Assembly: GCF_003590945.1 (NCBI RefSeq)
Contig: NZ_QYUK01000011.1
Span: 2,260,001-2,324,000 of the forward strand
Direction: 5' to 3'
DNA length: 64,000 bases
Source: Oleomonas cavernae
GTDB taxonomy: Bacteria; Pseudomonadota; Alphaproteobacteria; Zavarziniales; Zavarziniaceae
A model generated the notes under the pieces. The model made no database searches. It had not been told where the DNA came from and saw nothing but the letters and a program-made list of their open reading frames with translations. The translations under genes were made by a program, and so were the position numbers. Shown piece by piece: positions 1 to 8,980 of the stretch; the stretch's first letter is position 1; each line of letters opens with the position of its first letter.

Positions 1-981
1 CGGCTCACTAATTCCGTTAACCCGCCCCACGATCGCGAGAGCAGTTCCCCGTTGGCCCAGATTATCATGGATCCTGGGAGCGAAACTCCGCCACCAGTCC
101 TGACGCCAGACTTGCAAAGTGCCTTGGACAGTTTGCTCCAGGAGTGGGTCGACTACGACGAACTACGCACTTTAGGGGTGGCGCCGACCCAGTCTTGCCT
201 GATCTTCGGAGAACCCGGCACCGGCAAGACCGTGACCGCCATGTACATCGCCACAAGACTTGGGCTGCCAGTAGTACTCGCCCGGCTCGACGGCATGATG
301 AGTTCATTCCTTGGCACCACAGCGCGCAATATCGGTGCCTTGTTTGAGTTTGCGAACCGATACCGTTGCGTGTTGCTACTCGACGAATTCGACGCGCTTG
401 CAAAGCTGCGGGACGACCCGCAGGAAGTCGGAGAGATTAAGCGGGTAGTGAACACATTGCTGCAATGTCTCGATACGCGCGCGGACCTTGGCTTGACGAT
501 TGCCATCACCAACCACCCAAACCTCCTCGACCCAGCGATTTGGCGACGCTTCGAGGTGAAAATCGAAATGCCTTTGCCGCCGCCTGACGAGCGCGAGCGG
601 CTCATCGCCGGCTTCCTGCGGCCTCTTTCGGTGCAGGATAGCGGCGTGGACTTGCTCTCGTGGGCCTCTGAGGGCGCTACGGGCGCCGAGGTCAGGTCAA
701 TGGTAAACGCCATCAAGCGTTACAGCGTCCTACAGAAGACGGGCGAACAACGCGGCAAACTGGATCCTCAGGACATCCTGGCTGCATTGCAGCGCTACTA
801 TATTACCAGTGCCAAATTGGAAGATCGCTCGCGGCTTGGAACGCTGCGTGATGATCCTAAGAGCCTAGCCCGCGCGCTGCTGACCAGCGAGGACGGAAAG
901 TTCACCCAGTCAACGGTTGCGCATTTGCTCGGTCGTGATCAGGGCACAATCAGCCGGTGGATGCGGGAGGAGCCGGCTTAG
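1..981 (+). CDS. ietA: AAA-family ATPase, IetA-like (ietAS defence/plasmid stability pair), 5' end uncertain
   Basis: AAA+ ATPase that in the ietAS family works with the subtilisin-like protease encoded 14 bp downstream. Counting from the TTG at 52: Walker A GEPGTGKT at residues 53-60, Walker B VLLLDEFD at about 107-114, sensor-1 ITN at 152-154 and an arginine-finger-like WRRFE at 164-168. The last 25 residues (FTQSTVAHLL then GRDQGTISRW) look like a helix-turn-helix, so it may also bind DNA. The frame is open from base 1 with no stop, so the true start may lie outside the window; TTG 52 (309 aa) and ATG 67 are the internal options. GC and codon use are lower than in the core genes from 3660 on, consistent with transfer. 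Family assignment is from memory of IetA (pTiC58) and the phage-defence literature, not from a search. Confidence 0.72.
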   Translation, partial: RLTNSVNPPHDRESSSPLAQIIMDPGSETPPPVLTPDLQSALDSLLQEWVDYDELRTLGVAPTQSCLIFGEPGTGKTVTAMYIATRLGLPVVLARLDGMMSSFLGTTARNIGALFEFANRYRCVLLLDEFDALAKLRDDPQEVGEIKRVVNTLLQCLDTRADLGLTIAITNHPNLLDPAIWRRFEVKIEMPLPPPDERERLIAGFLRPLSVQDSGVDLLSWASEGATGAEVRSMVNAIKRYSVLQKTGEQRGKLDPQDILAALQRYYITSAKLEDRSRLGTLRDDPKSLARALLTSEDGKFTQSTVAHLLGRDQGTISRWMREEPA

Positions 982-995
982 TTGCCGGGATGTAG

Positions 996-3500
996 ATGGC
1001 GGAAAACAATCCGGTTCAGATCGTCCTCAATGACAACGACTATATTACCGCCCCGGAGCCAGGCCGGTCCGGGCCGCCGTTCGACTTTTTTGCTGGGCGT
1101 GATGCGGCGTTTGCTAAGCATAAGGCCAAGTTGGCCGGCCGGTTGTCAGAGGTTTCTAAAACGCTAGAGAAAGTCGGCGTTGATGGCCAAGGCTACATCA
1201 AGGTGCGTCTTCGCGAGGAGGCGCTCGCCAAGTCACACCGTCCCATTCGATCGATGTTCGTCCCTTCGGAGTTTCCATGCGTGGGGGCTGCGGGACTTGG
1301 CGAGTTGTTCTACTTGGCTAGTGCGAAGAATATCGGCGGCCTGATCAACGTGGTTGCCGAAGCCGAGTTGACCACCAACTGGGTGGAAGGCCGCGATGGA
1401 AAGGTGCGCGCTCAGCCGTCAAAGGTCAGGTCGGATGTCGGTGCGATCGAGGACGTGAGCCTTCCCGACCCCATAGCCAAGCGCGATTTCGACGCGAAGA
1501 CGGCTGTAAGTTGGCTCTCGGATCCGAGGACTGGCGGCTTCTACATTGTCGAGTTGTTCGAGAACCCGGTGTTGGCCCAACGTCGCACTGGACGCAGCCG
1601 TGGTCGCCTCGCCGAAAGTGTTCAGAGCCTGTTCAGTCAACTTGGCGCTGGCGTTGTTGCTTGGCCCATGCCTGCGGCGGGTGGTGAACTACCCTTAGCC
1701 TTGCGTCTGACGCTTAGCCAGGATGTGGCAAGGCTCGTCAGCGCACCGAGCAACGAGGGGCTTCCCGTCGAGATCGACCCCAATCCTGCTCGTCACGAGC
1801 AGGCCTTGCAGCACTTGGCTAGCCATCCGGCAGTCCGGCGAATTTCATTACCGCTCCGGCTTGAACTGTCCACCGCTGACAGCGCCCCTCTTTCTCGAAC
1901 CCCTGCGGTTCCAGTGCCTAACCCCGAGGTCAATTACCCAAAAATAGGCGTGATCGACACTGGTCTTGGCCCTGCACTCCACGACTGGGTGATCGGCAGA
2001 CACGACTATCTGGACGAAACCGAAGTCGACGGCGAACATGGCTCCTTTGTAGGGGGGCTGCTGGTCGGCGCCAAGGCCTTGAACCCTGCAATTCCAGGAC
2101 TCGAGGACGACGGTTGTGAATTGGTTGATCTTGCGCTCTTCCCGCAGGGCGACTTTATGAGCACTTATCCAGGTGGCTTCATCGATTTCCTTCACGAGAT
2201 GGATCAGGCGATCAAGGAGGCGTCGGAGAGCCATGGCGTTCGCGTCTTTAACCTGAGCATCAACGCTGTCAGCGCGGTGGAGCCTGACCACTACAGCTAT
2301 TATGCCGCGCGCATGGACGAGATCGCGGCCAAACATGATGTGGTCATTGTCAACTCGGCTGGCAATCTCGACGGAAGCGAGCGCCGCGCTCCTTGGCCGA
2401 AAAAGCCCATCGACGCGATTAAGTATTTCGCGGCCAGGGTCGAGCCGGACACTATCCACAAGCCGACAGAAAGCTATCGGGCTATTTCCGTTGGGGCTCT
2501 GAACCCACCTGGTTGCACGGTTCACAACGAAGGACTACCGACCACTTACACGCGCCGAGGGCCTGGCTTGCGGGTCGGTTGCAAGCCTGATGTGGCGCAC
2601 TACGGGGGCAACGACGGCGCAGGTCCAAGTGGCCACCACGGCTTGGTTTCGCTGGCTCCGGACGGGGCGCTAATGTCCGACTGTGGCACCAGCTTCGCAG
2701 CTCCCCTGGTCGCCAAGTCCTTGGCTTCGCTGGAAAGCCGAATTGAAGGGCGGATGCCTAGCCATGCCTTGCGCGCTCTGTTGATCCACAACTGTTTCAC
2801 ACCGGAGGCGCTCCAGGACAAGCGGCTCGCACATCTGGCGCGTCAGTTCGTTGGTTTCGGGGTGCCCTGTCCGACATCGCAGATGCTCCTCACGGATGAC
2901 AGCTCGATCACTTTGGTATTCACGAGCCGCCTTCCGGACGACGAGAAGCGCCCGAAAGTTCTGCGTTTTCCCTTTCAGTGGCCGCAGGCCCTTGTCGATC
3001 CAAGTACCGGCGCCTGCCTTGGGGAAGCGACCGCGACGCTTGTGTATGAACCGCCGGTTGATCGGGCGTTTGGCGCCGAGTTCGTGCGGATCAATCTGGA
3101 TGCCAAGCTACAACAGCGCCAATTGGAGAACTGCAAGGACGGAAGCCCCAGTTTCCATGATCGGTTTGAGCAGTGCTTTCTGCCCAAAACCTCAAAGCAG
3201 CCAGTGCCAGAAAAGGAACTGATCAAGCAAGGTCTGAAGTGGTGGCCTACCAAGCGCTATAGGACGCGCTTTGCCGCCGTTGGTGCTGGCGAAAGCTCAG
3301 AGTGGCGCATTGAGGTGTCTGCGCTCAGACGGGCCGAAGCGCCGTTCCCGATCGAAGGTGTACCTTTCAGCCTCGTAGTAACAATCCGTGACCCTAGCGG
3401 CGTGCAACCCATTTTCCAGCAACTGCGACGTTCGCTGCAAACCAGCCGCGTTCAGCTAGAGGACTTGAGGACGCATCAGCGTGTCCGCACCGGCGGATAG
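996..3500 (+). CDS. ietS: subtilisin-like (S8) serine protease, IetS-like
   Basis: 834-residue S8-family peptidase, partner of the preceding AAA ATPase. The catalytic residues are all visible: Asp321 in IGVIDTG, His348 in GEHGSFVGG, oxyanion Asn457 in NSAGN and Ser566 in CGTSFAAP, so it should be active. A 310-residue N-terminal region without signal peptide precedes the protease domain, indicating a cytoplasmic enzyme, and about 230 residues follow the catalytic Ser. In the Agrobacterium ietAS pair the protease is the toxic partner and the ATPase restrains it; the same pair has been reported as anti-phage. The ATG at 996 lies 14 bp after the ATPase stop, so the two are one operon. No other defence gene is visible downstream before the core gene at 3663. 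Specificity and trigger cannot be read from sequence. Confidence 0.75.
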   Translation: MAENNPVQIVLNDNDYITAPEPGRSGPPFDFFAGRDAAFAKHKAKLAGRLSEVSKTLEKVGVDGQGYIKVRLREEALAKSHRPIRSMFVPSEFPCVGAAGLGELFYLASAKNIGGLINVVAEAELTTNWVEGRDGKVRAQPSKVRSDVGAIEDVSLPDPIAKRDFDAKTAVSWLSDPRTGGFYIVELFENPVLAQRRTGRSRGRLAESVQSLFSQLGAGVVAWPMPAAGGELPLALRLTLSQDVARLVSAPSNEGLPVEIDPNPARHEQALQHLASHPAVRRISLPLRLELSTADSAPLSRTPAVPVPNPEVNYPKIGVIDTGLGPALHDWVIGRHDYLDETEVDGEHGSFVGGLLVGAKALNPAIPGLEDDGCELVDLALFPQGDFMSTYPGGFIDFLHEMDQAIKEASESHGVRVFNLSINAVSAVEPDHYSYYAARMDEIAAKHDVVIVNSAGNLDGSERRAPWPKKPIDAIKYFAARVEPDTIHKPTESYRAISVGALNPPGCTVHNEGLPTTYTRRGPGLRVGCKPDVAHYGGNDGAGPSGHHGLVSLAPDGALMSDCGTSFAAPLVAKSLASLESRIEGRMPSHALRALLIHNCFTPEALQDKRLAHLARQFVGFGVPCPTSQMLLTDDSSITLVFTSRLPDDEKRPKVLRFPFQWPQALVDPSTGACLGEATATLVYEPPVDRAFGAEFVRINLDAKLQQRQLENCKDGSPSFHDRFEQCFLPKTSKQPVPEKELIKQGLKWWPTKRYRTRFAAVGAGESSEWRIEVSALRRAEAPFPIEGVPFSLVVTIRDPSGVQPIFQQLRRSLQTSRVQLEDLRTHQRVRTGG

Positions 3501-3662
3501 TAGGGGCAGCATATGGACGGCTCACTGTCTGAACTGACATCAATGTCCGTTCTTGGGCGCTGAGCAGCTGTGAGACCAAGCTCTATGGAAGGACCACTCT
3601 CGGCCAAGGGCCGTCGTCTTAGTGCAAGATCGATCGACCAAGCCATGGTTGCCCCCATCCCC

Positions 3663-4433
3663 TCACCCCACCTTCTCAATCAGCGCCATCGCCGCCGCCG
3701 GGTTGCGCACCTTCGCCCCGGCGATGAAATAGGCGAACACGTCCCCCCGCTTCGCCCAGGCCTTGGCCTGCTTCGTGTACCCCGCCAGTTCCGCATCGGT
3801 CACCCCGCTGGGCAGGTCCTCGTGGCTGGACATGAAGCGGGCGTAGGTGAAATCGGCGGTGGGTTGGTCGATTTCGGGGAAGTCTTCGTCCTTGGCATAG
3901 ACGATCGCCACATTGTGGCGGTGGGCGAGGTCGTAGAATTCCTGGGTCTGGAAGGTGGGGCTGCGCACCTCCACGGCGTGGCGCAGGGGGAGGCCGTCCT
4001 GCTCCCTGGGCAGGAGGGAGAGGAAGGCGCCGAAGTCGGCGGGGTCGAACTTCTTGGTCGCCATGAACTGCCAGTTGATGGGGCCGAGCTTGTCGCCCAG
4101 TTCGCTCAGGCCCTGGCCCACGAATTTCCCCACCGATTCGGCGGCGTCGGCCAGCACCCGGCGGTTGGTGGTGAAGCGCGAGGCCTTCACCGCGAAGACG
4201 AAGCCGTCGGGCGTCTCGTCGCGCCATTTGGCCCAGGTGTCGGGCTTGAAGCTGGAATAATAGGTGCCGTTGATCTCGATCGAGGTCAGCCGGCGCGAGG
4301 CGTATTCGAGTTCGCGCTTTTGCGTGAGGTCGTCGGGGTAGAAGACGCCGCGCCAGGGCTCGAAGGTCCAGCCGCCGATGCCCACCCTGATCTTGCCCGC
4401 CCCAACTTTGCCCGTCTTGTTCTGGCCCGCCAT
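3663..4433 (-). CDS. DUF72 (YecE-like) family protein
   Basis: 256-residue DUF72 protein, a TIM-barrel-like family of unknown biochemical role. Family hallmarks seen are the N-terminal IRVGIGGWTFEPWRGVFYP, the EINGTYYS segment, FVFAVKASRF, the ELGDKLGPINWQF block and the C-terminal DVFAYFI. The start chosen is the ATG at 4433 (MAGQNKTGK); the frame stays open far upstream but that part is repeat-derived and not protein-like. Length agrees with the family. It is divergent from the small membrane protein at 4488, leaving 54 bp for both promoters. It is the first core-like gene after the ietAS pair and marks the island's right border. Confidence 0.85.
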   Translation of the reverse strand: MAGQNKTGKVGAGKIRVGIGGWTFEPWRGVFYPDDLTQKRELEYASRRLTSIEINGTYYSSFKPDTWAKWRDETPDGFVFAVKASRFTTNRRVLADAAESVGKFVGQGLSELGDKLGPINWQFMATKKFDPADFGAFLSLLPREQDGLPLRHAVEVRSPTFQTQEFYDLAHRHNVAIVYAKDEDFPEIDQPTADFTYARFMSSHEDLPSGVTDAELAGYTKQAKAWAKRGDVFAYFIAGAKVRNPAAAMALIEKVG

Positions 4434-4487
4434 GACGTCGCTCCCGGTGCTAAGGTGGCGGCCATCGTCCATGGAAAGGGCCGCGTC

Positions 4488-4685
4488 GTGAAGATCGCAA
4501 AGACCATCCTGCTCGTCATCGGCATCCTCGCCCTGCTCATGGGTGGGCTGTGGATGGGCCAGGGCAGCGGCTATATCCCTTGGCCGGAGAGCAGCTTCAT
4601 GATCTCGCAGACACCGTGGATCTGGCGCGGCGCCTTGCTGGCCGTGGCCGGGCTGGTGGCGATTTTCATCGCGCGGCGGCGGTAG
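4488..4685 (+). CDS. small membrane protein, two predicted transmembrane helices
   Basis: 65-residue protein starting at GTG 4488. The first 21 residues (KIAKTILLVIGILALLMGG) and residues about 48-62 (RGALLAVAGLVAIFIA) are hydrophobic and flank a short loop with GSGYIPWPESSF and the QTPW motif; it ends in RRR. Small proteins with a similar GxGYxPxPxSSFM loop are widespread and uncharacterised in proteobacteria, so I take this as real. No function can be assigned. It precedes a 78-bp palindromic repeat and ileS. Confidence 0.6.
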   Translation: MKIAKTILLVIGILALLMGGLWMGQGSGYIPWPESSFMISQTPWIWRGALLAVAGLVAIFIARRR

Positions 4686-4710
4686 GACTCCCGGCCTGTG
4701 AGCCCCCGCC

Positions 4711-4788
4711 GTCATCCCGGCGCAGGCCGGGATCCATTCTGGGGCAGCGCGCGACGTCCCAATGGATTCCGGCCTGCGCCGGAATGAC
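4711..4788. repeat. 78-bp palindromic intergenic repeat, family 1 copy A
   Basis: Imperfect palindrome that begins GTCATCCCGGCGCAGGCCGG and ends with the inverse, CCGGCCTGCGCCGGAATGAC, around a 30-bp centre. A near-identical 78-bp copy is at 40367-40444. Such REP/IS-associated palindromes of the 'GTCATCCCGGCG' type are common in GC-rich bacteria. It sits between a stop and a promoter region, where a cruciform or transcript hairpin is tolerated. Confidence 0.85.
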
Positions 4789-4897
4789 GGGGTATCGAGG
4801 GGCGGATTCGCGGCGGCCCCATGGCTGGACGGGCTGGAAACAGCCTGATACAACCACGAACCTTTGCTTGCCCCTTACATTTTGGCCCGTTCCCGCG

Positions 4898-7729
4898 ATG
4901 AGCACCGATTACAAAGCGACCGTTTTTCTGCCCGAGACCGGCTTTGAGATGAAGGCCGGGCTGACGCGGAAAGAACCGGCGCTGATTGAACGCTGGGACC
5001 GGCTCGACATCTACGGGAAGCTGCGCGCCAGCCGCAAGGGCCGCGAGAAATTCGTCCTGCACGATGGCCCGCCCTATGCCAACGGCAACATCCACATCGG
5101 CACGGCGCTGAACAAGATCCTGAAGGATGTGATCAACCGCAGCCAGTCGATGATGGGCAAGGACGCGCCCTATGTGCCGGGCTGGGATTGTCACGGCCTG
5201 CCGATCGAATGGAAGATCGAGGAGAAGTACAGGGCCGCCGGCAAGTCCAAGAACGCCGTGCCCGTGGTCGAATTCCGCCAGGAATGCCGCGACTTTGCCG
5301 AACACTGGATCGGCGTGCAGAAGGCGGAGTTCCGGCGTCTGGGCGTCGAGGGCGACTGGTCGAACCCCTATACCACCATGGCCTATCCGGCCGAGGCCAG
5401 GATCGTTCAGGAGTGCCTGAAGTTCCTGATGAACGGCGGCCTCTATCGCGGGGCCAAGCCGGTGATGTGGTCGGTGGTCGAGGAGACCGCCCTGGCCGAG
5501 GCCGAGATCGAATATCACGACCATACCTCGACCACGATCCATGTCCGCTTCCCCGTGGTCTCGGGCCCCGCGGCGCTGCTGGGGGCCGCGATCGTGATCT
5601 GGACCACCACGCCCTGGACCATGCCGGCCAACCGCGGCATCGCCGCCGGGGCCGAGGCGCACTATGTCCGCATCAAGGTGACCGATGTGACCGATGCCAG
5701 CCGCGCCAAGGTCGGCGAATCGCTGGTGCTGGCGGAACCGCTGCTGGCCCAGGTCCTGCGCGATACCGGCATCACCGATTACGCGGTCGAGGCGCGCCTG
5801 GCGGGCGCCGAGATCGCCGGCCACGCCATCTGCGCCCATCCGCTGCGCGGGCAAGGCTATGACTTCGACGTGCCGGTGCTGGCGGGCGATTTCGTCACCA
5901 TGGATACCGGCACCGGCTTCGTCCACATGGCGCCGGCCCACGGCCCGGACGATTTCGAGCTGGGCCGCAAGCATGGCCTGGAAGTGCCCGAATATGTCGG
6001 GCCGGACGGCGTCTATGCCCCCCATGTGCCGCTGTTCGCCGGCCGCCGGGTGCTGCGCGCCAACGGCAAGGACGGCGACGCCAACGGTGCCGTGTGCGAG
6101 GCGATCGACGAGGCCGGCGGGCTGCTCAGCCGCGGCCGGCTCACCCATTCCTACCCGCATTCCTGGCGCTCCAAGGCGCCGGTGATCTTCCGCGCCACCC
6201 CGCAGTGGTTCATCTCGATGACCACCAACGGCCTGCGCGACAAGGCCCTGGCCGCGATCGACGAGACCCAGTGGGTGCCCGGCGTCGGGCGCAACCGCAT
6301 CCATGCCATGATCGCCAGCCGGCCCGACTGGGTGATCTCGCGCCAGCGCGCCTGGGGCGTGCCCATCACCGTGTTCGTGAACAAGGCGACCAGCGAGCCG
6401 CTGCGCGACGGGCAAGTCAACGAACGCATCGTCGAGGCGGTGCAGGCCGAAGGGGCGGATGCCTGGTTCGCCAGCAAGCCGGAACGGTTCTTGGGGCAGG
6501 GTTACGACCCGGCGGATTACGAGCAGGTCACCGACATTCTCGACGTCTGGTTCGATTCGGGTTCCACCCACGCCTTCGTGCTGGAAGAGCGGGAAGAGCT
6601 GATGTGGCCGGCCTCGCTGTACCTTGAGGGCTCGGACCAGCATCGCGGCTGGTTCCATTCCTCCCTGCTGGAGGCCTGCGGCACCCGCGGCCGGGCGCCT
6701 TACGACGCGGTCGTCACCCACGGCTTCGTGGTCGACGGCCAGGGCCGCAAGATGTCCAAGTCGCTGGGCAACACCATCGCGCCGCAGAACGTGATCGACC
6801 AGAACGGCGCCGATATCCTGCGCCTGTGGGTGGCGACGTCGGACTTCTCGGAAGACCTGAAGATCGACAACGACATCCTGAAGGCTAAGGTCGAGATCTA
6901 TCGCAAGCTGCGCAACACGATCCGTTACGTGCTGGGCAATATCGCGGGCTTCACCGCGGCCGAGAAACTCCCCGCCGAGGCGATGCCCGAGCTGGACCGC
7001 TGGGTCCTGCACCGGTTGAGCGAGCTCGACCGCGACATCCGGGCGGGCTACGGCGAGTACGAATTCCACCGCGCCTTCACCGCGCTGGCGGAATTCTGCA
7101 TCTCCGACCTCTCGGCCTTCTATTTCGACGTGCGCAAGGACGCGCTCTATTGCGACGCGACGGATTCGATCCGCCGCCGCGCCGTGCGCACCGTGCTCGA
7201 CACGCTGTTCACCTGCCTCACCACCTGGGCCGCCCCGGTGCTGTGCTTCACCACCGAGGAAGCCTGGCTGACCCGCTTCCCCGACGACGAGGGCGAGAGC
7301 ATCCACCTGCACGAATTCGCCCCCATCCCGGCGACATGGGCCGACGACGCCCTGGCCGCCAAGTGGGAGCGCCTGCGCGACCTGCGCCGGGTGATCACCG
7401 GCGCCCTGGAAGTGGAACGGCGCGAGAAGCGGATCGGCGCCAGCCTGCAGGCCAACCCGGTGGTGCATATCGAGGATGCCGGCCTGCTGGCGCTGGCCCA
7501 GTCGGTCGACATGGCCGAGCTGTTGATCACCTCAGGCCTGGAACTGGCCGCCGGCCCGGGGCCGGACGGTGCCTTCCGCCTGCCCGACGTGCCGGGCGTC
7601 GCGGTGGTGCCGCGCAATGCGACGGGCGAGAAATGCGTCCGCTGCTGGATGGTCCTGCCCGAGGTCGGCGCCCATGCCGATCATCCCGGCCTGTGCCACC
7701 GCTGCTATGGGGTCGTCGCCCATGGCTGA
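4898..7729 (+). CDS. ileS: isoleucyl-tRNA synthetase
   Basis: 943-residue class I aminoacyl-tRNA synthetase that charges tRNA-Ile and edits misactivated valine. Visible: HIGH-type motif in NGNIHIGTALNK (residues 63-74), KMSKS at 618-622, the CP1 editing region between, and a C-terminal zinc knuckle with C913/C916 and C933/C936. Length fits the bacterial short-zinc type. ATG 4898 (MSTDYKATVFLPETGF) matches the usual N-terminus. Its stop overlaps the lspA start, and ileS-lspA-bamF form an operon. Confidence 0.97.
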   Translation: MSTDYKATVFLPETGFEMKAGLTRKEPALIERWDRLDIYGKLRASRKGREKFVLHDGPPYANGNIHIGTALNKILKDVINRSQSMMGKDAPYVPGWDCHGLPIEWKIEEKYRAAGKSKNAVPVVEFRQECRDFAEHWIGVQKAEFRRLGVEGDWSNPYTTMAYPAEARIVQECLKFLMNGGLYRGAKPVMWSVVEETALAEAEIEYHDHTSTTIHVRFPVVSGPAALLGAAIVIWTTTPWTMPANRGIAAGAEAHYVRIKVTDVTDASRAKVGESLVLAEPLLAQVLRDTGITDYAVEARLAGAEIAGHAICAHPLRGQGYDFDVPVLAGDFVTMDTGTGFVHMAPAHGPDDFELGRKHGLEVPEYVGPDGVYAPHVPLFAGRRVLRANGKDGDANGAVCEAIDEAGGLLSRGRLTHSYPHSWRSKAPVIFRATPQWFISMTTNGLRDKALAAIDETQWVPGVGRNRIHAMIASRPDWVISRQRAWGVPITVFVNKATSEPLRDGQVNERIVEAVQAEGADAWFASKPERFLGQGYDPADYEQVTDILDVWFDSGSTHAFVLEEREELMWPASLYLEGSDQHRGWFHSSLLEACGTRGRAPYDAVVTHGFVVDGQGRKMSKSLGNTIAPQNVIDQNGADILRLWVATSDFSEDLKIDNDILKAKVEIYRKLRNTIRYVLGNIAGFTAAEKLPAEAMPELDRWVLHRLSELDRDIRAGYGEYEFHRAFTALAEFCISDLSAFYFDVRKDALYCDATDSIRRRAVRTVLDTLFTCLTTWAAPVLCFTTEEAWLTRFPDDEGESIHLHEFAPIPATWADDALAAKWERLRDLRRVITGALEVERREKRIGASLQANPVVHIEDAGLLALAQSVDMAELLITSGLELAAGPGPDGAFRLPDVPGVAVVPRNATGEKCVRCWMVLPEVGAHADHPGLCHRCYGVVAHG

Positions 7730-8228
7730 GGCCGGCGCCGTGCGGCATCGGGGCCTGGGGCTGATCCTGCTGGCCCTGACCCTGGTCGCCGACCGCGTCT
7801 CGAAGGAAGCGCTGATCGGCCGGCTGGACGGGCAGGATGCGATCACGGTGACCGATTTCTTCAATCTGGTCATGGTGTGGAACCGCGGCGTCAGCTTCGG
7901 CTTGTTCCAGCAGGGCGACGCTGCCGGGCGCTACCTGCTGACCGGCTTTGCCGTCGTGGTCGCGTTGGTCCTCATTGCCTGGATGTGGCGCAATGCCGCC
8001 AGGATCGCGGTCACCGGCCTGGCTTTCGTGGCTGGCGGCGCCCTGGGCAATGCGTATGATCGCGTGGTTTACGGGGCGGTGGCCGATTTCTTCGACTTCC
8101 ACCTCTTCGGTTTTCATTTCTGGGCGTTCAACATTGCCGACGCCGCGATTACCATCGGCGTCGGTTTCCTGTTGCTCGATGCCTTCCGCGGCGGCGCCAA
8201 GGTCGCCCCGTCGCTAAAGGAGCAGTGA
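7722..8228 (+). CDS. lspA: lipoprotein signal peptidase (signal peptidase II)
   Basis: 168-residue inner-membrane aspartyl protease that removes signal peptides from diacylglyceryl-prolipoproteins. Four hydrophobic helices are visible. The two catalytic Asp lie in the conserved blocks GNAYDRVVYGAVADFFDFH and FNIADAAITIG, and the N-terminal DRVSK and NRGVSFG motifs are present. ATG 7722 overlaps the ileS stop by 8 bp, a classic ileS-lspA coupling. The next gene encodes a lipoprotein that is a substrate for this enzyme. Confidence 0.96.
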   Translation: MAEAGAVRHRGLGLILLALTLVADRVSKEALIGRLDGQDAITVTDFFNLVMVWNRGVSFGLFQQGDAAGRYLLTGFAVVVALVLIAWMWRNAARIAVTGLAFVAGGALGNAYDRVVYGAVADFFDFHLFGFHFWAFNIADAAITIGVGFLLLDAFRGGAKVAPSLKEQ

Positions 8229-8230
8229 AG

Positions 8231-8842
8231 ATGAGCCTGATCATCCGCACCAATGGCCGCCGCGCCCTGGCGCTCACCGGCGTGGCCGCCGCCGGCCTGC
8301 TGCTCGCGGCCTGCGACGGCGGCGGCGACATTCGCGCCCAGATGGGCCTGTCGCGCACCGCGCCGGACGAATTCTCGGTGGTGACCCAGGCCCCGCTGGT
8401 CATGCCGCCCGACTACAGCCTGCGCCCGCCCGAGCCGGGCGCCCCGCCGACCCAGCAGGCCAATCCCGAACGCGCCGCCTCGGAAGCCGTGTTCGGCGCC
8501 TCGCTGGCGACCGGCCCGGCCGCCGGCGCGCCGGTCGGCACCGGCGCCGGCATGGCCCCGGGCTCGCTGGAAACCCTGTTCCTCAGCCGCGCCGGCGCGG
8601 CCAATGCCGAGCCGGACATCCGCGCCACCCTGAACCGGGAATCGGGCGCCCTGGTCGAGAAGAGCAACAGCTTCGCCCAGGCCGTGCTGGGCATCCAGAC
8701 CGACCCGACCGACATCGTGGTCGACGCCCCGGCCGAGGCCCAGCGCCTGCGCCAGAACGCCAACCAGGGCCTGCCGGCGACCAGCGGCGACACGCCGCAA
8801 ATCAAGCGCGGGGAACCGGGACTACTCGAAGGTGTTTTCTGA
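8231..8842 (+). CDS. bamF: BamF-type outer-membrane lipoprotein (DUF3035)
   Basis: 203-residue lipoprotein of the DUF3035 family, described as an alphaproteobacterial accessory subunit (BamF) of the outer-membrane beta-barrel assembly machine. Signal peptide with lipobox LLAAC, acylated Cys28 counting from ATG 8231. The family signature APDEFSVVTQAPLVMPPDYS followed by LRPPEPG is clear; the rest is Ala/Gly/Pro-rich. AAGGAG at 8217-8222 is correctly spaced from ATG 8231 and too close to the GTG at 8225, so ATG 8231 is chosen. It overlaps or abuts lspA and ends the operon. Confidence 0.85.
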   Translation: MSLIIRTNGRRALALTGVAAAGLLLAACDGGGDIRAQMGLSRTAPDEFSVVTQAPLVMPPDYSLRPPEPGAPPTQQANPERAASEAVFGASLATGPAAGAPVGTGAGMAPGSLETLFLSRAGAANAEPDIRATLNRESGALVEKSNSFAQAVLGIQTDPTDIVVDAPAEAQRLRQNANQGLPATSGDTPQIKRGEPGLLEGVF

Positions 8843-8980
8843 TCGTGTGCAATCGGCACATGGTCACCTTCGAGAGCCCTAATGGCCCTTATCGACGTCG
8901 CGCTCAATCTTCGTCCGGGTTCGCGCAATCCCCTGCTTCGTGCTTTCCCCAAGGCTCGTCGACGCCGTGACGGTGGCGCC

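Noticed and set aside
3570-4685. 371-codon plus-strand frame opposite DUF72
   Set aside because: Only the last 65 codons (4488-4685) look like protein; the rest is the shadow of the DUF72 gene.
4712-7468. 918-codon minus-strand frame opposite ileS
   Set aside because: Antisense shadow in GC-rich sequence; low-complexity Gly/His/Arg/Ala/Asp-rich translation with no motif, while the plus strand is clearly ileS.
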